A stretch of 64,000 nucleotides of DNA, taken from assembly GCA_029891385.1 (NCBI GenBank), contig CM057228.1:54475783-54539782 (forward strand), in the 5' to 3' direction. Under the pieces are notes generated by a model, which was not told the DNA's origin, ran no database searches, and worked only from the letters and a program-made list of their open reading frames with translations. Position 1 is the stretch's first letter. Each line of letters starts with the position of its first letter. Source of the DNA: Erythroxylum novogranatense. Lineage: Eukaryota > Streptophyta > Magnoliopsida > Malpighiales > Erythroxylaceae. Positions 20,671-33,574 of this stretch are shown here, one piece after another. The translations under genes were made by a program, and so were the position numbers.

Positions 20671-22920
20671 TCTCCGAATTCTTCCATGTTGAGTTTTATT
20701 GTGGATATTTCACTGGGATACTCGTAAAACATGAGCGTTCATATCACTCTCTGTCACTTATGTGGGCTCTTGTTCTAGCGTTGATGGCTCCTCCACAATA
20801 GGTACGCAATTGTCAACATCCAATTTTGCTGTTATAAGTGAGTTTGCCTGGGATGGAGGTGATGACAAAGGATTAATAGCTTCACATCAACAAGATCCAC
20901 AATTAGCTGTGGAAAATGGGTAAAATGGTTTTGATAAGACATGTTGTCTTAGGTCTGATTTCCTTCCGTTGATCTCATTCATTGACTTCCCTTATCATCG
21001 ATACATAATGATGCAGAAATTACCTGGATTCACCAGTTGAAAGATCTAGCGGCTATGTATCAATCAACTTCTTTGAAAAGTTTGGGCAAGTGTGAAGAAG
21101 ACATGCTGGATAACCAAACTGGTAAATATGTTGCAATTACTCTCTTTTGAAACCATTAGTCTTATGAAAATCTTGCATTTCAGTTCTTGCAAATTCTAAA
21201 TCGGAGAAAACGGAAACGAAGTGGCCTTGCATTGATGTGGTTTTATAAAATGCCTTGTTTGAATTGTGATAATATTTTGCTTCTCAACTAGGCAGGCGTC
21301 CTTTATTGTTTTTTCTACTGATGTATTGTTGAGATATCACAATACGAGTAGATTGTGTAAATCATGCAATATGGAAAATGTGGGATAAACCTTTGTCTTC
21401 AATTTGTTGATTGTAATTCGATCAATCTAGTTGTTTATTGGGTCAATAATAACGGCTCATGTTACCCATTAGCTGTTAGTGAAATACCTTTAGTATTTAT
21501 ATTTCCTTATAGTTAGGACTAAGGTGGTTGCTGCAAACTTTGTATTTAACTGTTTCAGGGGGTGGAGTTTAGCATCAACTTAAGTTACTCGTTTATTCTC
21601 ACCAAAAGTAAAATTTTTATATATTTGTCTTTGCATATTTTCTTCTTTTTTCTAGCAGGATTTGACTGGGACAAAGTCACTTGCGAAATGTTCGCACTCC
21701 GCTCTTATAGGACATGCATTGCAGTTTGGTCTATTCTTTGCTCAAAATAACTGTACAAAACTTGGGATGCATCAATGTTCTCAAGTGAATGCGTAGAGAA
21801 AGCTTCATGTAAGTATACCTTACCAAATGTAATAGTTTGGTAATGTAAAGGGAGAAATGATTTTTGTGCTCATAGCATCTGCTTGCAATGAACAAACAAA
21901 TTTGAAGAAGAGATTTTTTGTGGCTACAAACTTTGTTGATTAAATTTGCACAATCGTAACTGTGGATTCTTTTAAATAGATTTGAGCACCAGATACTTGT
22001 AGAGATTGCAGTTGGAAAATTTTATCTACACTCAGTCTGCATAAATTCCTAATAGTTCTATGAGCGATTCGTCCAACATTGGTGTGAACTCTAACAAAAT
22101 TTTGGGTTATGTTGATAACTTTTTATTGAAACCACTTCATTGTGTTTTATATGGTCTACAGTTGGCATGTTATTTCACAAGTGTCCTAAGCTATCGACAA
22201 TATATAGTTTAGATGTGAACAAACTGGGAGTGTGGCGAGGAGAAGTGGTAATAGTCGCGCACACTAATACTTTTCAATCTCAACCCCTTTATACTGAGTG
22301 CATAATCCCTACAGAGCGATGATTACGGAGAGAAGAAGATACTCAAAACGTTGCTCATCGATCGATGAAGCAAGTTCTTGAACCAAAGAAGGCAACAAGT
22401 TTGGTATTTACATGGATAAAAATTTAATCACTTTACTTTTTTATGTGGGACATCTCTTAACCATTCCAAATCTATGCTTCCATGGTCTTGTACTAGTCGG
22501 TTGAGGAATATCAGTCATGGTTGAAGCTTTGTATGCAAACTTTAAGGACTGGTATGGCAAGTTCAATGTGTCATTTGAAGCTGAGTTTTATTGTCCTAGG
22601 TAATGATTATTTGGGTTAGCATGTTCCTCGCTTTTGTAGATTGTTCCAATTAACATTGTCCTCTACATCGTCATTTTTCCTCTACTTTTATTAGAGCCAC
22701 TTACATTTCCTTTCGAGTTTACTTTATTGTTTGAAAAAACATGCTTGTCTAAATTTGAATAAACTATTTGTACTTTTAATTATATATGTTGATCGCTTAA
22801 CTGAACCAATGCCTTCCTTAATGTCATGTAATTCACTTGTGAGTATGTGGATTGTTGTTGGTGTTTGCCTACTTTACGTTATATCACAAAGTATATGAAT
22901 CATTTATTGTAACTGATATC
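20671..22920. other. Unrecognised, possibly old gene or intron fragments
   Basis: There is no frame of note. Splice-like sites occur on the plus strand: ACTGGTAAATATG near 21118, TTGCATTTCAG near 21182 and TTCTTTTTTCTAGCAG near 21658. Base composition is less A-rich than in the LTRs. A captured or ancient gene fragment is possible, but I recognise no protein and cannot support a gene model. Confidence 0.3.
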
Positions 22921-24202
22921 AATCCAATGAGGACTGAATATAGTCACCTAACAATTTGAATCACAAATTATATAAGGTAAAAGATTGAATTAATTAAAAT
23001 TAAAGTAAACTAACAAAACTTAATGATTGAACAAGTAAAAAATACTAATAAAATTGAAGTTATTCAATAATGAAAAATCTGTTACGATTCTATCTTTTTT
23101 TTTTCCTCCCTTCAACTTGTAAATTCAACTATGCTTAATCCTAGATATCCAAAAGTTTTGATTAACTTCTCAAAAGGTCTAATCAAGTAATCTCAATTAA
23201 AACAGATAAAAGTTAAGTTGCAATCACTCGATTTCTCAAAACTACTCCTAACTATTTAACTATATTTGAAGCAATCCTAAGGATAATTAACTTAAAAGTA
23301 ATATCACTCTTTAATTGCTTATTAACCTGATATTTGCAAGTCTATTAATGTATCAACTCTCGTTGCACAACTTGCACAAATAATTTGATTCAATTTCTTG
23401 ATTCAAATCAAATATGAGCACAACAAATATCATAAAATAGCAATATATTGAATTCAACAAAGTCAAAGTTATACAATTTTTTTTAAAAAAACACATTAAT
23501 ATAGATTTAGCAATCCATAATGATAGTCAAAACATAACTATTCAGATTAGGCATACAAGGTAGTGAAATAGAAAAAGAGAATAGAATGAAATCAGTTTAA
23601 AGACTTAATTTGGAAAATCTGGAAAACTGAAGTGGATCTTAATGTTTCCACTTTTGATTTTCTTATTTGTGATGTGTAGCCCTTTTTGTGATTTTCTTTC
23701 TTCTTTTGGTGTCTCCACTAACTCTGAAATCTATCTCCTCCTGCCATAGCCTTCATAATATCCTTTTATAGCAAAAACTAGCTTTCCTGGAACATATATG
23801 GTCACTTACATGGCTGTGTAAGTGAATGTGTATCTCCAAAAACCTCTTAGTCGTGACTTTACATAGTCACACTCCAAAAACCTCTTAGTCGTGACTTTAC
23901 ATAGTCACAGAAGCTTACATGGGCATATAAACGATCGAGTATGTCAACATACACAAGCGTGTATCTTCACACAGGCATAGCATAGTGTCTTTGAAGCTCC
24001 ACACATTTATAGTGACTCATGGTCACTATACACGACTATGTATATCTAAAGTTGCTTCTATTCTTTTATTTTATACTGTAATTTGACCCAAATTCTTCCC
24101 CTTTTGGTTTATGAAGGTAATTTTCACCTAAAAACACACTTAAACCATAATAAGTACCAAAAATACTATAAAACTTTCAAATAATAAGCAAATCACACTA
24201 AA
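22921..24202. other. AT-rich non-coding DNA, left flank of the 24203 element
   Basis: No gene is seen. A 38-bp unit (CTCCAAAAACCTCTTAGTCG...) is directly repeated at 23834 and 23872. The right flank after the inserted element (33575-33700) reads, on the minus strand, GATTTGCTTGAGGACAACC. That resembles a motif often seen near the ends of Tat/Athila-type elements, so both flanks may be one old LTR element. This is a weak inference. Confidence 0.35.
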
Positions 24203-25804
24203 TGTTGGATCCCGTTTCTGGAACCCAACTGCATATAAACTTAACACTCATAACCCCACTGCTTAAACTGAACATGATCACTCTTAATTCGAATCCGAAA
24301 CGGAACGAAAAACAATAAATCGGATCATATAGCGAAGCAAACACATGAATCTGAAATGAAAGGTGGATAACAGAAAATCGAAACATATGTGACATGTGAG
24401 TCGAAACTGATTCGAAACAAACGAAATCTGAATTCAAATCGAACGAAATGAAACAAAAGCGAAGCTAATAGGATCGAATACAAATGAAGCAATTTCGAAT
24501 CGGATTATCGAATAACAAACCAGCGAAACAGATACGGATTGAATCCACTTAGGAATCAAAACATACAAATGAAAAGAAATCGAATAGCATTACAAATGTT
24601 CGACATCTGGGAATAATTATCTTAAGGAAGCGTTGCGTTGGATACCTTATACTTGACCTATACAAATCGGTATAAATTTTTGTTTTTTTTTTTACATCTT
24701 ATGCATCTTTTCAAAATCTCATATTAATCAAAGCAATGTAATTTCCCCTTTGGAAAATTTCATCCTTAATCAGACTCAGTTTACTTGGCATCTCTTAATC
24801 ATGCACATTTCAATATCATCTTTAACAAAAATCTTATTCTCACATTATCATTGCCATACAACCCATTTTGTTAAGAAAGTTTGGGCAGCATGACAGTTGC
24901 ATTTTAACCTATCCAAAAACCTGCAAATAGAAAAAAACTCACTTCTATAACTTTCAACCAATCACACATACATCATAATCTACCGGACCCTCCGTCTGGG
25001 ATTTCAGCAAACGCAATCCTATTTCTAATCCTTTTTCCAGTCATTTTTCATATCCAATACACATTCATCACATTCAAACTCATAAACAACTTCCATTAAC
25101 TCATATACAAATTTATGCTTCCATCAAACTCAACCAATCGAATTTATAAATCTTCACAATTCATATACCATCATCAAACATGTTCATCCATATTCATACA
25201 TATGTATCCCAATTACATTCATACTTCAAATCACTTTATATACAAAACCAAATTGCACAATCCAAAACCAATACATTTCCAAATCCATCACTCAAGTTCT
25301 TATACAATATCATAATCTAAAATACATTATGAACCAAATGCTTACAATACTCTAATGGCATTCCAAGCCATAGACCATTTCCAATAATCTTAAACCAAAT
25401 ACACAAAGTACAAAACATGCACAAATATTGATATCTTGTCGTCTTTCATCCAATCTCCTGCTCGAATGCCTGGAGATGGGGATGAAAGGGAAGTGAGCTC
25501 GGAAGCTCGTGGATAACATGTTTATTAAACAAATGATAAGCAAAAGTATTTTCAAACCTTAATTTCAGTTGATTGAAAACAGTGAAGGTTTATTTCTCAA
25601 AACTTCACAATTTCAAAATCTTTCATAAACATTTACAAACAGTTTTGCAAGACTCTCACAGTTGAAAATCCCAATTTCTCATTTGTCGAAATTTCAAACC
25701 ATTGATAACATGAAATGCATCACGTATAAATGCAACACATTACAAACAAAGCAAAAAATTTAACACATCAATCGGTTTAGGTTGGTCCATAAAACATGAC
25801 GTAT

Positions 25805-25997
25805 TGCACATTCCCTCAAAGCGGTCCTGTGCAGCCGTGAAACACATGGGGAGTCCGAAAACGGAGCTCCTATGTCGCTAGCGGGCAGCCGGGAGAAGGC
25901 TTTAAAAATGAGACCAATGCACTGACTCCACATGAGGGACCTAACCAAACCCACACAACACGTATTCATGCTTGAAAAATCATATTGCCCGAAGGCA
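25805..25997 (-). promoter_or_regulatory. Conserved LTR core, 3' LTR copy
   Basis: On the minus strand, in order: the TGCC-TTCG-GGCA hairpin (25986-25997), CCTTCTCCCGGCTGCCCGC with GACATAGGAG, and TGCACA (25828-25833) pairing with TGTGCA (25805-25810). The sister LTR has the same block at 30904-31097, where the TTCG loop has become TTCA but the stem is kept. Confidence 0.6.
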
Positions 25998-26979
25998 CAT
26001 TTTGGAAATTTAACTTTTCATATTGTGTCGCACTTGACACATTCACAATCACAAACTTGCATACATGCATATAATAATTCAAACATATTCTCAAACTATC
26101 AATCGATCTCATAAATAATCACAATTCACATATTGAAAACTCAAACAATCAAACATAAGAATTCAACAATCATTATCATTTCATCAAATCCTTCATATAC
26201 TTTGAAAGAAAATCAATCGAATCATTTCGTTTGAAAGTCCGAAACAATCCTGGATTCATTCGGAAAACAATAAACCCAATAGTTCATAAATCATCCCAAA
26301 AGTCAATTGATTCAAATCATTTGAAAAACAATAGCTTATAAAACCAGCATTTATAATTAGCTTATAATTTGAAAAATAAACATATTACCCACCTCTTATC
26401 CATGTTATAATCTTGTCCAATGCTTCAATTTGATCTTTACTTCTCTCTCTCATCCAACTTAAAATCACCTAAGCCAAAATCAACCAAATCCAATATCATA
26501 ACCATCATACTTCTGAAAATTGATTACATAACTTACAAACCCATACTAATTTCATGATAGCTTAATCAAGAACTTCTAAAATCTCCAACTTATACAAGTG
26601 GGTATAACCCTAAATAACATCATCCAAAATTAAACATGACCCAAGCATAATCATTCAAATTAACTTCATAATTAACAAACCCATATCCATCTTAAGCCAA
26701 AACAACCAAAAACTTCACTAAAACTCAAAGATCAAAACTTAGCTCTTACCTTTATCTTCTTGAATTTCGAAAATTGCTTGGCTCAAGATGAAGCTCTTAC
26801 TTCCTTCCATGTTTTTCCTTCATGAATCAATGAAAAGCCCAACTTGAAACTCTCAAAAATCCAAAATCCTATCTCTTCTTCCTCTTTCTCCTTCTTCTCC
26901 ATGATATCTCCCTCTTCTCTCCTCTCTCTTTATTTCTTTCTTTCATTTTCGGGTATTGTTGCCTTCCAAATGACAACTC

Positions 26980-26990
26980 CCCCTTTTATA
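26980..26990 (-). promoter_or_regulatory. TATA box, 3' LTR
   Basis: The minus strand reads TATAAAAGGGG, followed by a purine-rich leader running leftwards. The same box is at 32080-32089 in the 5' LTR, where it would drive transcription of the element. Confidence 0.6.
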
Positions 26991-28008
26991 CATGCCATGT
27001 CATTAAAATGGGTGTTAAAGACCCAAATTCCCCTCCTCATATGCCTATAGGCTTAAATCTTTAAGTTAACTTCCAAAACTACCCCTGAACTTTACTTTAA
27101 GTCATGTTCACTTGCGGACATGATTCGCACTATCAATTTGAAGGAAGTAGTCAAAACTTCCTTCTAGAGAATTGTTCCTCTATGTCTTAATTTCATAATG
27201 CCACAAAAATCATTCAATTCGGAGCACTATATCAAAGGTTATAGTCCAAACATGTCGGACATATCATTCTACTAACACATTTTCTAGCAATTCACTTCCT
27301 TCTACAAATAGACCTTCTTAAAGGCTAAATTGAAATTTCATTTCTTCATATGAATTGTAGCCCCATATCTTAATTTTATTATTCCTCAAACATCGCTTCA
27401 ATCAGATCTCCATAGATCCCGAATTTTGTAAAATACTAAACGATGTTCAGAAACTTTCCTGTCTCACTTTGATTCAAATGATCTTGCTCAATTAAATCTC
27501 TAAAATTCATAATTTTCCATAAAAATGAATTAATTGTCTTAGGAATCCAACGCTTCGAGAACCAAGTCATTCAGATGTCGGACGGAAGAAATATAATCAA
27601 AATATTTGACAAGGTCGGATGAGGAAGGAAAATAGCAAGATCAGAATGAAACAAATCATTCCGATTATAATATGATTCAATAAAACTCTTTCAATTCAAC
27701 TCCAATTGATACAAATTTTCATGGAGAGAAGGATACCTGTGTTAGGAATTCAATGCTTCAAGAATCGCCTCAATCCGAGGTCAGATGAGTGAGTTATGAT
27801 CAAAACAACTCAACATGTTCAAACCCTAAATCGATTTGAAACTCTTTTGGTGCAAATGCCATAACTTTCAATATAGAGATCGGATTGCTTTTGTTCTTAT
27901 ATCATTAGAAAGTAGACTTCTAGATCTACAACTCTTATGAAGATCACAAAATCAAAATCCACCTCTAAAATGGTCAAAATCGCATTTTTCATCAGTAGAC
28001 CCGTGGCT

Positions 28009-28190
28009 GTCCGTTAAACGTACATGCATGTCCGTTTAACGGACACATACGACCCAAAATGTATCAAACCATCCGAAAATGTCCGTTTAACGGACATCCA
28101 TGTCCGTCTAATGGACATGAGCAAAGGAAGGGGTCCTTTTGACCCAAGGCTATCCGTTAAACGGACTTCCATGTCCGTTTAACGGACATG
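28009..28190 (-). repeat. Three pairs of a 15-bp dyad, 21-bp pair spacing (3' LTR)
   Basis: The dyad GTCCGTTTAACGGAC or a variant starts at 28009, 28030, 28081, 28102, 28152 and 28173. Each pair is 21 bp apart and pairs recur every 71-72 bp. Here three of the six copies keep the full 15 bp. It lies in the upstream part of the LTR. Confidence 0.95.
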
Positions 28191-28471
28191 CGATTTCCAA
28201 AACCTCTTCAACCTTTTTCCAATGCTTCTCACATCCCAACTAACATCATATACACTTATAATCTTCACATATTTACTTATTCAAAGGCCTAAACACTTCA
28301 TAACAATTCAAGCAACAAATTCAATTCATGAACTTCTCAACTCATTTTCCTTACTTAAACCCATATCTCATTAAGGCGCAAATAACATCTATAACACAAT
28401 TTATATACCAAAGCATTCATTTACTTTCATTTTCATACTTCTAATTTTCACTCAAAGTTCGGGGTCCAACA

Positions 28472-29301
28472 TTTCTCCCCCTCTTAAAAGAATTTCGTCC
28501 TCGAAATTCATACTTAAGCAAATCACTATGTAACACATTCATTTAACTAATCTCTTCCAAATGATCCTAGTCATTCACATATTCAAATTCTCACCACACG
28601 TATTCATAATGTTTTTCACCTCCTATATCATAATCACACTCCAATAGTTCTTTTTTTTTTCACAAGTACGTAAATTTAACTCATCTTTCAAATCTTCCTA
28701 AGCCCTCTCACAAATGCATATATTTCTCTCGCAAATGCATAATCAAAATCAAACAACCCAAATCATCATCAAATTCTAATCTCATTTTCATTTTCACAAA
28801 CCTAAAATCACTCAAATTTCTTATCACACATATTCTTATCGTACTCACAAATTTTCACTTCTTTATGAGATTTAATCATCACTATCATATCAAACACTAT
28901 TTCTTCACATATGCCAATGATCTAATTTATTGAAAACCTTAATATGGACCAAAACCATTCAATCTCAATCTTTTTACCTTTGATACATGTATTCCTATCA
29001 TCAAGCTCATCTTTGAAGATTCATATTCGCATCTCACATATATTCGAAGTCACATCATCTAATTCATCATGAATTTCAAATCTTAATTTCTAGCATCATA
29101 ATCCTAAACTCAAACATAATTCTTCACCTTAATCGAACAATCACATAGGTTCTTCAAATAATTCATGCAAATTGATTCACATCAATGTCACGTGTTCACA
29201 AAATCAAACTTAGCCTTACAAACTCTCATCAACTTCTCATGCAAGTCACTCATACAAATACGCCCAAGTAAGATCATATTACTGGGCTCTAATACCACAT
29301 C
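28472..29301 (-). other. 830-bp interior: polypurine tract, pol-end relic, primer site
   Basis: The polypurine tract is at 28472-28486 (minus strand AGAGGGGGAGAAA). Beside it the minus strand can be read as NFEDEIL. The chromovirus at 10090 ends pol with NFEDEISF at the same place, so this is a relic of pol. The primer site TGGTATTAGAGCC is at 29285-29297 (minus), 4 bp from the 5' LTR, with one mismatch to the usual sequence. The AT-rich DNA between holds no protein domain. Confidence 0.88.
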
Positions 29302-32079
29302 TGTTGGATCTCATTTCTGGAACCCAACTGCATATAAACTTAACACTCATAACCCCACTACTTAAACTGAACATGATCACTCTTAATTTGAATCCGAAAC
29401 GGAACGAAAAACAATGAATCGGATCATATAGCGAAGCAAACACATGAATCTGAAATGAAAGGTGGATAACAGAAAATCGAAACATATGTGACATGTGGGT
29501 CGAAACTGATTCGAAACAAACAAATTCTGAATTCAAATCGAACGAAATGAAACAAAAGCGAAGCTAATAGGATCGAATACAAATGAAGCGATTTCGAACC
29601 GGATTATCGAATAACAAACCAGCGAAACAGATACGGATCGAATCCACTTAGGAATCAAAACATACAAATGAAAAGAAATCGAATAGCATTACAAGTGTTC
29701 GACATCTGGGAATAATTATCTTAAGGAAGCGTTGCGTTGGATACCTTATACTTGACCTATACAAACCGGTATAAATTTTTGTTTTTCTTTTTTAACATCT
29801 TATGCATCTTTTCAAAATCTCATATTAATCAAAGCATTGTAATTTCCCCTTTGGAAAATTTCATCCTTAATCAGACTCAGTTTACTTGGCATCTCTTAAT
29901 CATGCACATTTCAATATCATCTTTAACAAAAATCTTATTCTCACATTATCATTGCCATACAACCCATTTTGTTAAGAAAGTTTCAAAGCATGACAAATTG
30001 CATTTTAACCTATCCAAAACCTGCAAATAGAAAAAAACTCACTTCTATAACTTTCAACCAATCACACATACATCATAATCTACCGGACCCTCCGTCCGGG
30101 ATTTCAACAAACGCAATCCTATTTCTAATCCTTTTTCCAGTCATTTTTCATATCCAATACATATTCATCACATTCAAACTCATAAACAACTTCCATTAAC
30201 TCATATACAAATTTATGCTTCCATCAAACTCAACCAATCGAATTTATAAATCTTTACAATTCATATACCATCATCAAACATGTTCATCCATATTCATACA
30301 TATGTATCCCAATTACATTCATACTTCAAATCACTTTATATACAAAACCAAATTGCACAATCCAAAACCAATACATTTCCAAATCCATCACTCAAGTTCT
30401 TATACAATATCATAATCTAAAATACATTATGAACCAAATGCTTACAATACTCTAATGGCATTCCAAGCCATAGACCATTTCCAATAATCTTAAACCAAAT
30501 ACACAAAGTACAAAACATGCACAAATACTGATATCTTGTCGTCTTTCATCCAATCTCCTGCTCGAATACCTGGAGATGGGGATGAAAGGGGGGTGAGCTC
30601 GGAAGCTCGTGGATAACATGTTTATTAAACAAATGATAAGCAAAAGTATTTTCGAACCTTAATTTCAGTTGATCGAAAACAGCGAAGGTTTATTTCTCAA
30701 AACTTCACAATTTCAAAATCTTTCATAAACATTTACAAACAGTTTTGCAAGACTCTCATAATTGAAAATCCCAATTTCTCATTTGTCGAAATTTCAAACT
30801 ATTGACAACATGAAATGCATCACGTATAAATGCAGCACATTACAAACAAAGCAAAACACTTAACACATCAATCGGTTTGGGTTGGTCCATAAAACATGAC
30901 GTACTGCACATTCCCGCAAAACGGTCCTGTGCAGCCGTGAAACACATGGGGAGTCTGAAAACGGAGCTCCTATGCCGCTAGCGGGCAGCCGGAAGAAGGC
31001 TTTAAAAACGAGACCAGTGCACTGACTCCATATGAGGGACCTAACCAAACCCATACAACACGTATTCATGCTTGAAAAATCATATTGCCTGAAGGCACAT
31101 TTTGGAAATTTAACTTTTCATATTGTGTCGCACTTGACACATTCACAATCATAAACTTGCATACATGCATATAATAATTCAAACATATTCTCAAACTATC
31201 AATCAATCTCATAAATAATCACAATTCACATATTGAAAACTCAAACAATCAAACATAAGAATTCAACAATCATTATCATTTCATCAAATCCTTCATATAC
31301 TTTGAAAGAAAATCAATCGAATCATTTCGTTTGAAAGTCCGAAACAATCCTGGATTCATTCGGAAAACAATAAACCCAATAGTTCATAAATCATCCCAAA
31401 AGTCAATTGATTCAAATCATTTGAAAAACAATAGCTTATAAAACCAGCATTTATAATTAGCTTATAATTTAAAAAATAAACACATTACCCAGCTCTTATC
31501 CATGCTATAATCTTGTCCAATGCTTCAATTTGATCTTTACTTCTCTCTCTCATCCAACTTAAAATCACCTAAGCCAAAATCAACCAAATCCAATATCATA
31601 ACCATCATACTTCTGAAAATTGATTACATAACTTACAAACCCATACTAATTTCATGATAGCTTAATCAAGAACTTCTAAAATCTCCAACTTATACAAGTG
31701 GGTATAACCCTAAATAACATCATCCAAAATTAGCATGACTCAAGCATAATCATTCAAATTAACTTCATAATTAACAAACTCATATCCATCTTAAGCCAAA
31801 ACAACTAAAAACTTCACTAAAACTCAAAGATCAAAACTTAGCTCTTATCTTTATCTTCTTGAATTTCGAAAATTGTTTGGCTCAAGATGAAGCTCTTACT
31901 TCCTTCCATGTTTTTCCTTCATGAATCAATGAAAAGCCCAACTTGAAACTCTCAAAAATCCAAAACCCTATCTCTTCTTCCTCTTTCTCCTTCTTCTTCA
32001 TGATATCTCCCTCTTCTCTCCTCTCTCTTTATTTCTTTCTTTCATTTTCGTGTATTGTTGCCTTCCAAACGAAAACTCC

Positions 32080-32089
32080 CCCTTTTATA
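32080..32089 (-). promoter_or_regulatory. TATA box of the 5' LTR promoter
   Basis: The minus strand reads TATAAAAGGG. As part of the 5' LTR it is the likely promoter of the element's RNA. The dyad cluster at 33107-33285 lies about 1.0-1.2 kb upstream of it. Confidence 0.6.
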
Positions 32090-33106
32090 CATGCCATGTC
32101 ATTAAAATGGGTGTTAAAGACCCAAATGCCCCTCCTCATATGCCTATAGGCTTAAATCTTTAAGTTAACTTCCAAAAGTGCCCCTGAACTTTACTTTAAG
32201 TCATGTTCACTTGCGGACATGATTCGCACTATCAATTTGAAGGAATTAGTCAAAACTTCCTTCTAGAGAATTGTTCCTCTATGTCTTAATTTCATAATGC
32301 CACAAAAATCATTCAATTCGGAGCACTACATCAAAAGTTATAGTCCAAACATGTCGGACATATCATTCTACTAACACATTTTCTAGCAATTCACTTCCTT
32401 CCACAAATAGACCTTCTTAAAGGCTAAATTGAAATTTCATTTCTTAATATGACTTGTAGCCCCATATCTTAATTTTATTATGCCTCAAACATCGCTTCAA
32501 TCGGATCTCCACAGATCCCGAATTTCGCAAAATAATAAACGATGTTCAGAAACTTTCCTGTCTCAAATTGATTCAAATGATCTTGCTCAATTAAATCTCT
32601 AAAATTTATAATTTTTCATAAAAATTAATTAATTGTCTTAGGAATCCAACGCTTTGAGAACCAAGTCATTCGGATGTCGGACGGAAAAGATATAATCAAA
32701 AGATTTGACAAGGTCGGATGAGGAAGGAAAATAGCAAGATCAGAATGAAACAAATCATTCCGATTATCATATGATTCAATAAAACTCTTTCAATTCAACT
32801 TCAATTGATACAAATTTTCATGGAGAGAAGGATACATGTGTTAGGAATTCAATGCTTCAAGAATCGCCTCAATCCGAGGTCGGATGAGTGAGGTATGATC
32901 AAAACAACTCAACATGTTCAAACCCTAAATCGATTTGAAACTCTTTTGGCGCAAATGCCATAACCTTCAATCTAGAGATCGGATTGCTTTCGTTCTTATA
33001 TCATTAAAAAGTAGACTTCTAGATCTACAACTCTTATGAAAACCACAAAATCAAAATCGGCCTTTAAAATGGTCAAAATTGCATTTTCATAAGTAGACCC
33101 GTGGTT

Positions 33107-33285
33107 GTCCGTTAAACGGACATGCATGTCCGTTTAACGGACACATACGGCCCAAAATGTATCAAACCATCCTAGAATGTCCGTTTAACGGACATCCATG
33201 TCTGTCTAACGGACATGAGCAAAGGAAGGGGTCCTTTTGACCCGAGGTTGTCCGTTAAACGGACTTCCATGTCCGTTTAACGGAC
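33107..33285 (-). repeat. Three pairs of a 15-bp dyad, 21-bp pair spacing (5' LTR)
   Basis: Dyads start at 33107, 33128, 33179, 33200, 33250 and 33271. Five of six are intact (GTCCGTT, one central base, AACGGAC). Pair spacing is exactly 21 bp three times. Pairs repeat after 72 and 71 bp. Confidence 0.96.
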
Positions 33286-33574
33286 ATGCGATTTCCAAAA
33301 CCTCTTCAACCTTTTTCCAATGCTTCTCACATCCCAACTAACATCATATACACCTATAATCTTCACATATTTACTTATTCAAAGGCCTAAACACTTCATA
33401 ACAATTCAAGCAACAAATTCAATTCATGAACTTCTCAACTCATTTTCCTTACTTAAACCCATATCTCATTAAGGCACAAATAACATCTATAACACAATTT
33501 ATATACCAAAACATTCATTTACTTTCATTTTCATACTTCTAATTTCCACTCAAAGTTCGGGGTCCAACACTAAA

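Larger units (their letters stand above)
24203..28471 (-). repeat. 3' LTR of the non-autonomous element
   Basis: On the minus strand it starts TGTTGGACCCCGAAC at 28471 and ends ACGGGATCCAACA at 24203. The polypurine tract at 28472 shows it is the 3' LTR. It contains a dyad cluster (28009-28190), a TATA box (26980-26990) and the shared core (25805-25902, with the TTCG hairpin at 25986-25997). The short antisense and sense frames inside recur in the other LTR only because the DNA is duplicated. Confidence 0.95.
24203..33569 (-). mobile_element. Complete non-autonomous LTR element with tiny interior, TSD CTAAA
   Basis: The element is bounded by CTAAA at 24198-24202 and 33570-33574. It consists of a 3' LTR (24203-28471), 830 bp of interior and a 5' LTR (29302-33569). 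The LTRs are 4269 and 4268 bp. In the first 360 aligned bases I count about 10 substitutions, so they are roughly 97% alike and the insertion is fairly young. It has a primer site and a polypurine tract but no gag or pol. It must have used the proteins of another element, plausibly a Tekay/Del chromovirus given the shared LTR core and the pol-end relic. It fits the large retrotransposon derivative (LARD) description. Confidence 0.95.
29302..33569 (-). repeat. 5' LTR of the non-autonomous element
   Basis: On the minus strand it runs TGTTGGACCCCGAAC (33569) to GAGATCCAACA (29302) and is followed by the primer site. It is collinear with 24203-28471 throughout, with scattered substitutions and a few small indels (for example near 29982). 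It has a TATA box at 32080-32089 and the core at 30904-31097. Confidence 0.95.

Noticed and set aside
29165..29365. Small frame over the interior and LTR junction of the non-autonomous element
   Set aside because: It crosses the primer site and LTR border and has no homologous counterpart or domain.
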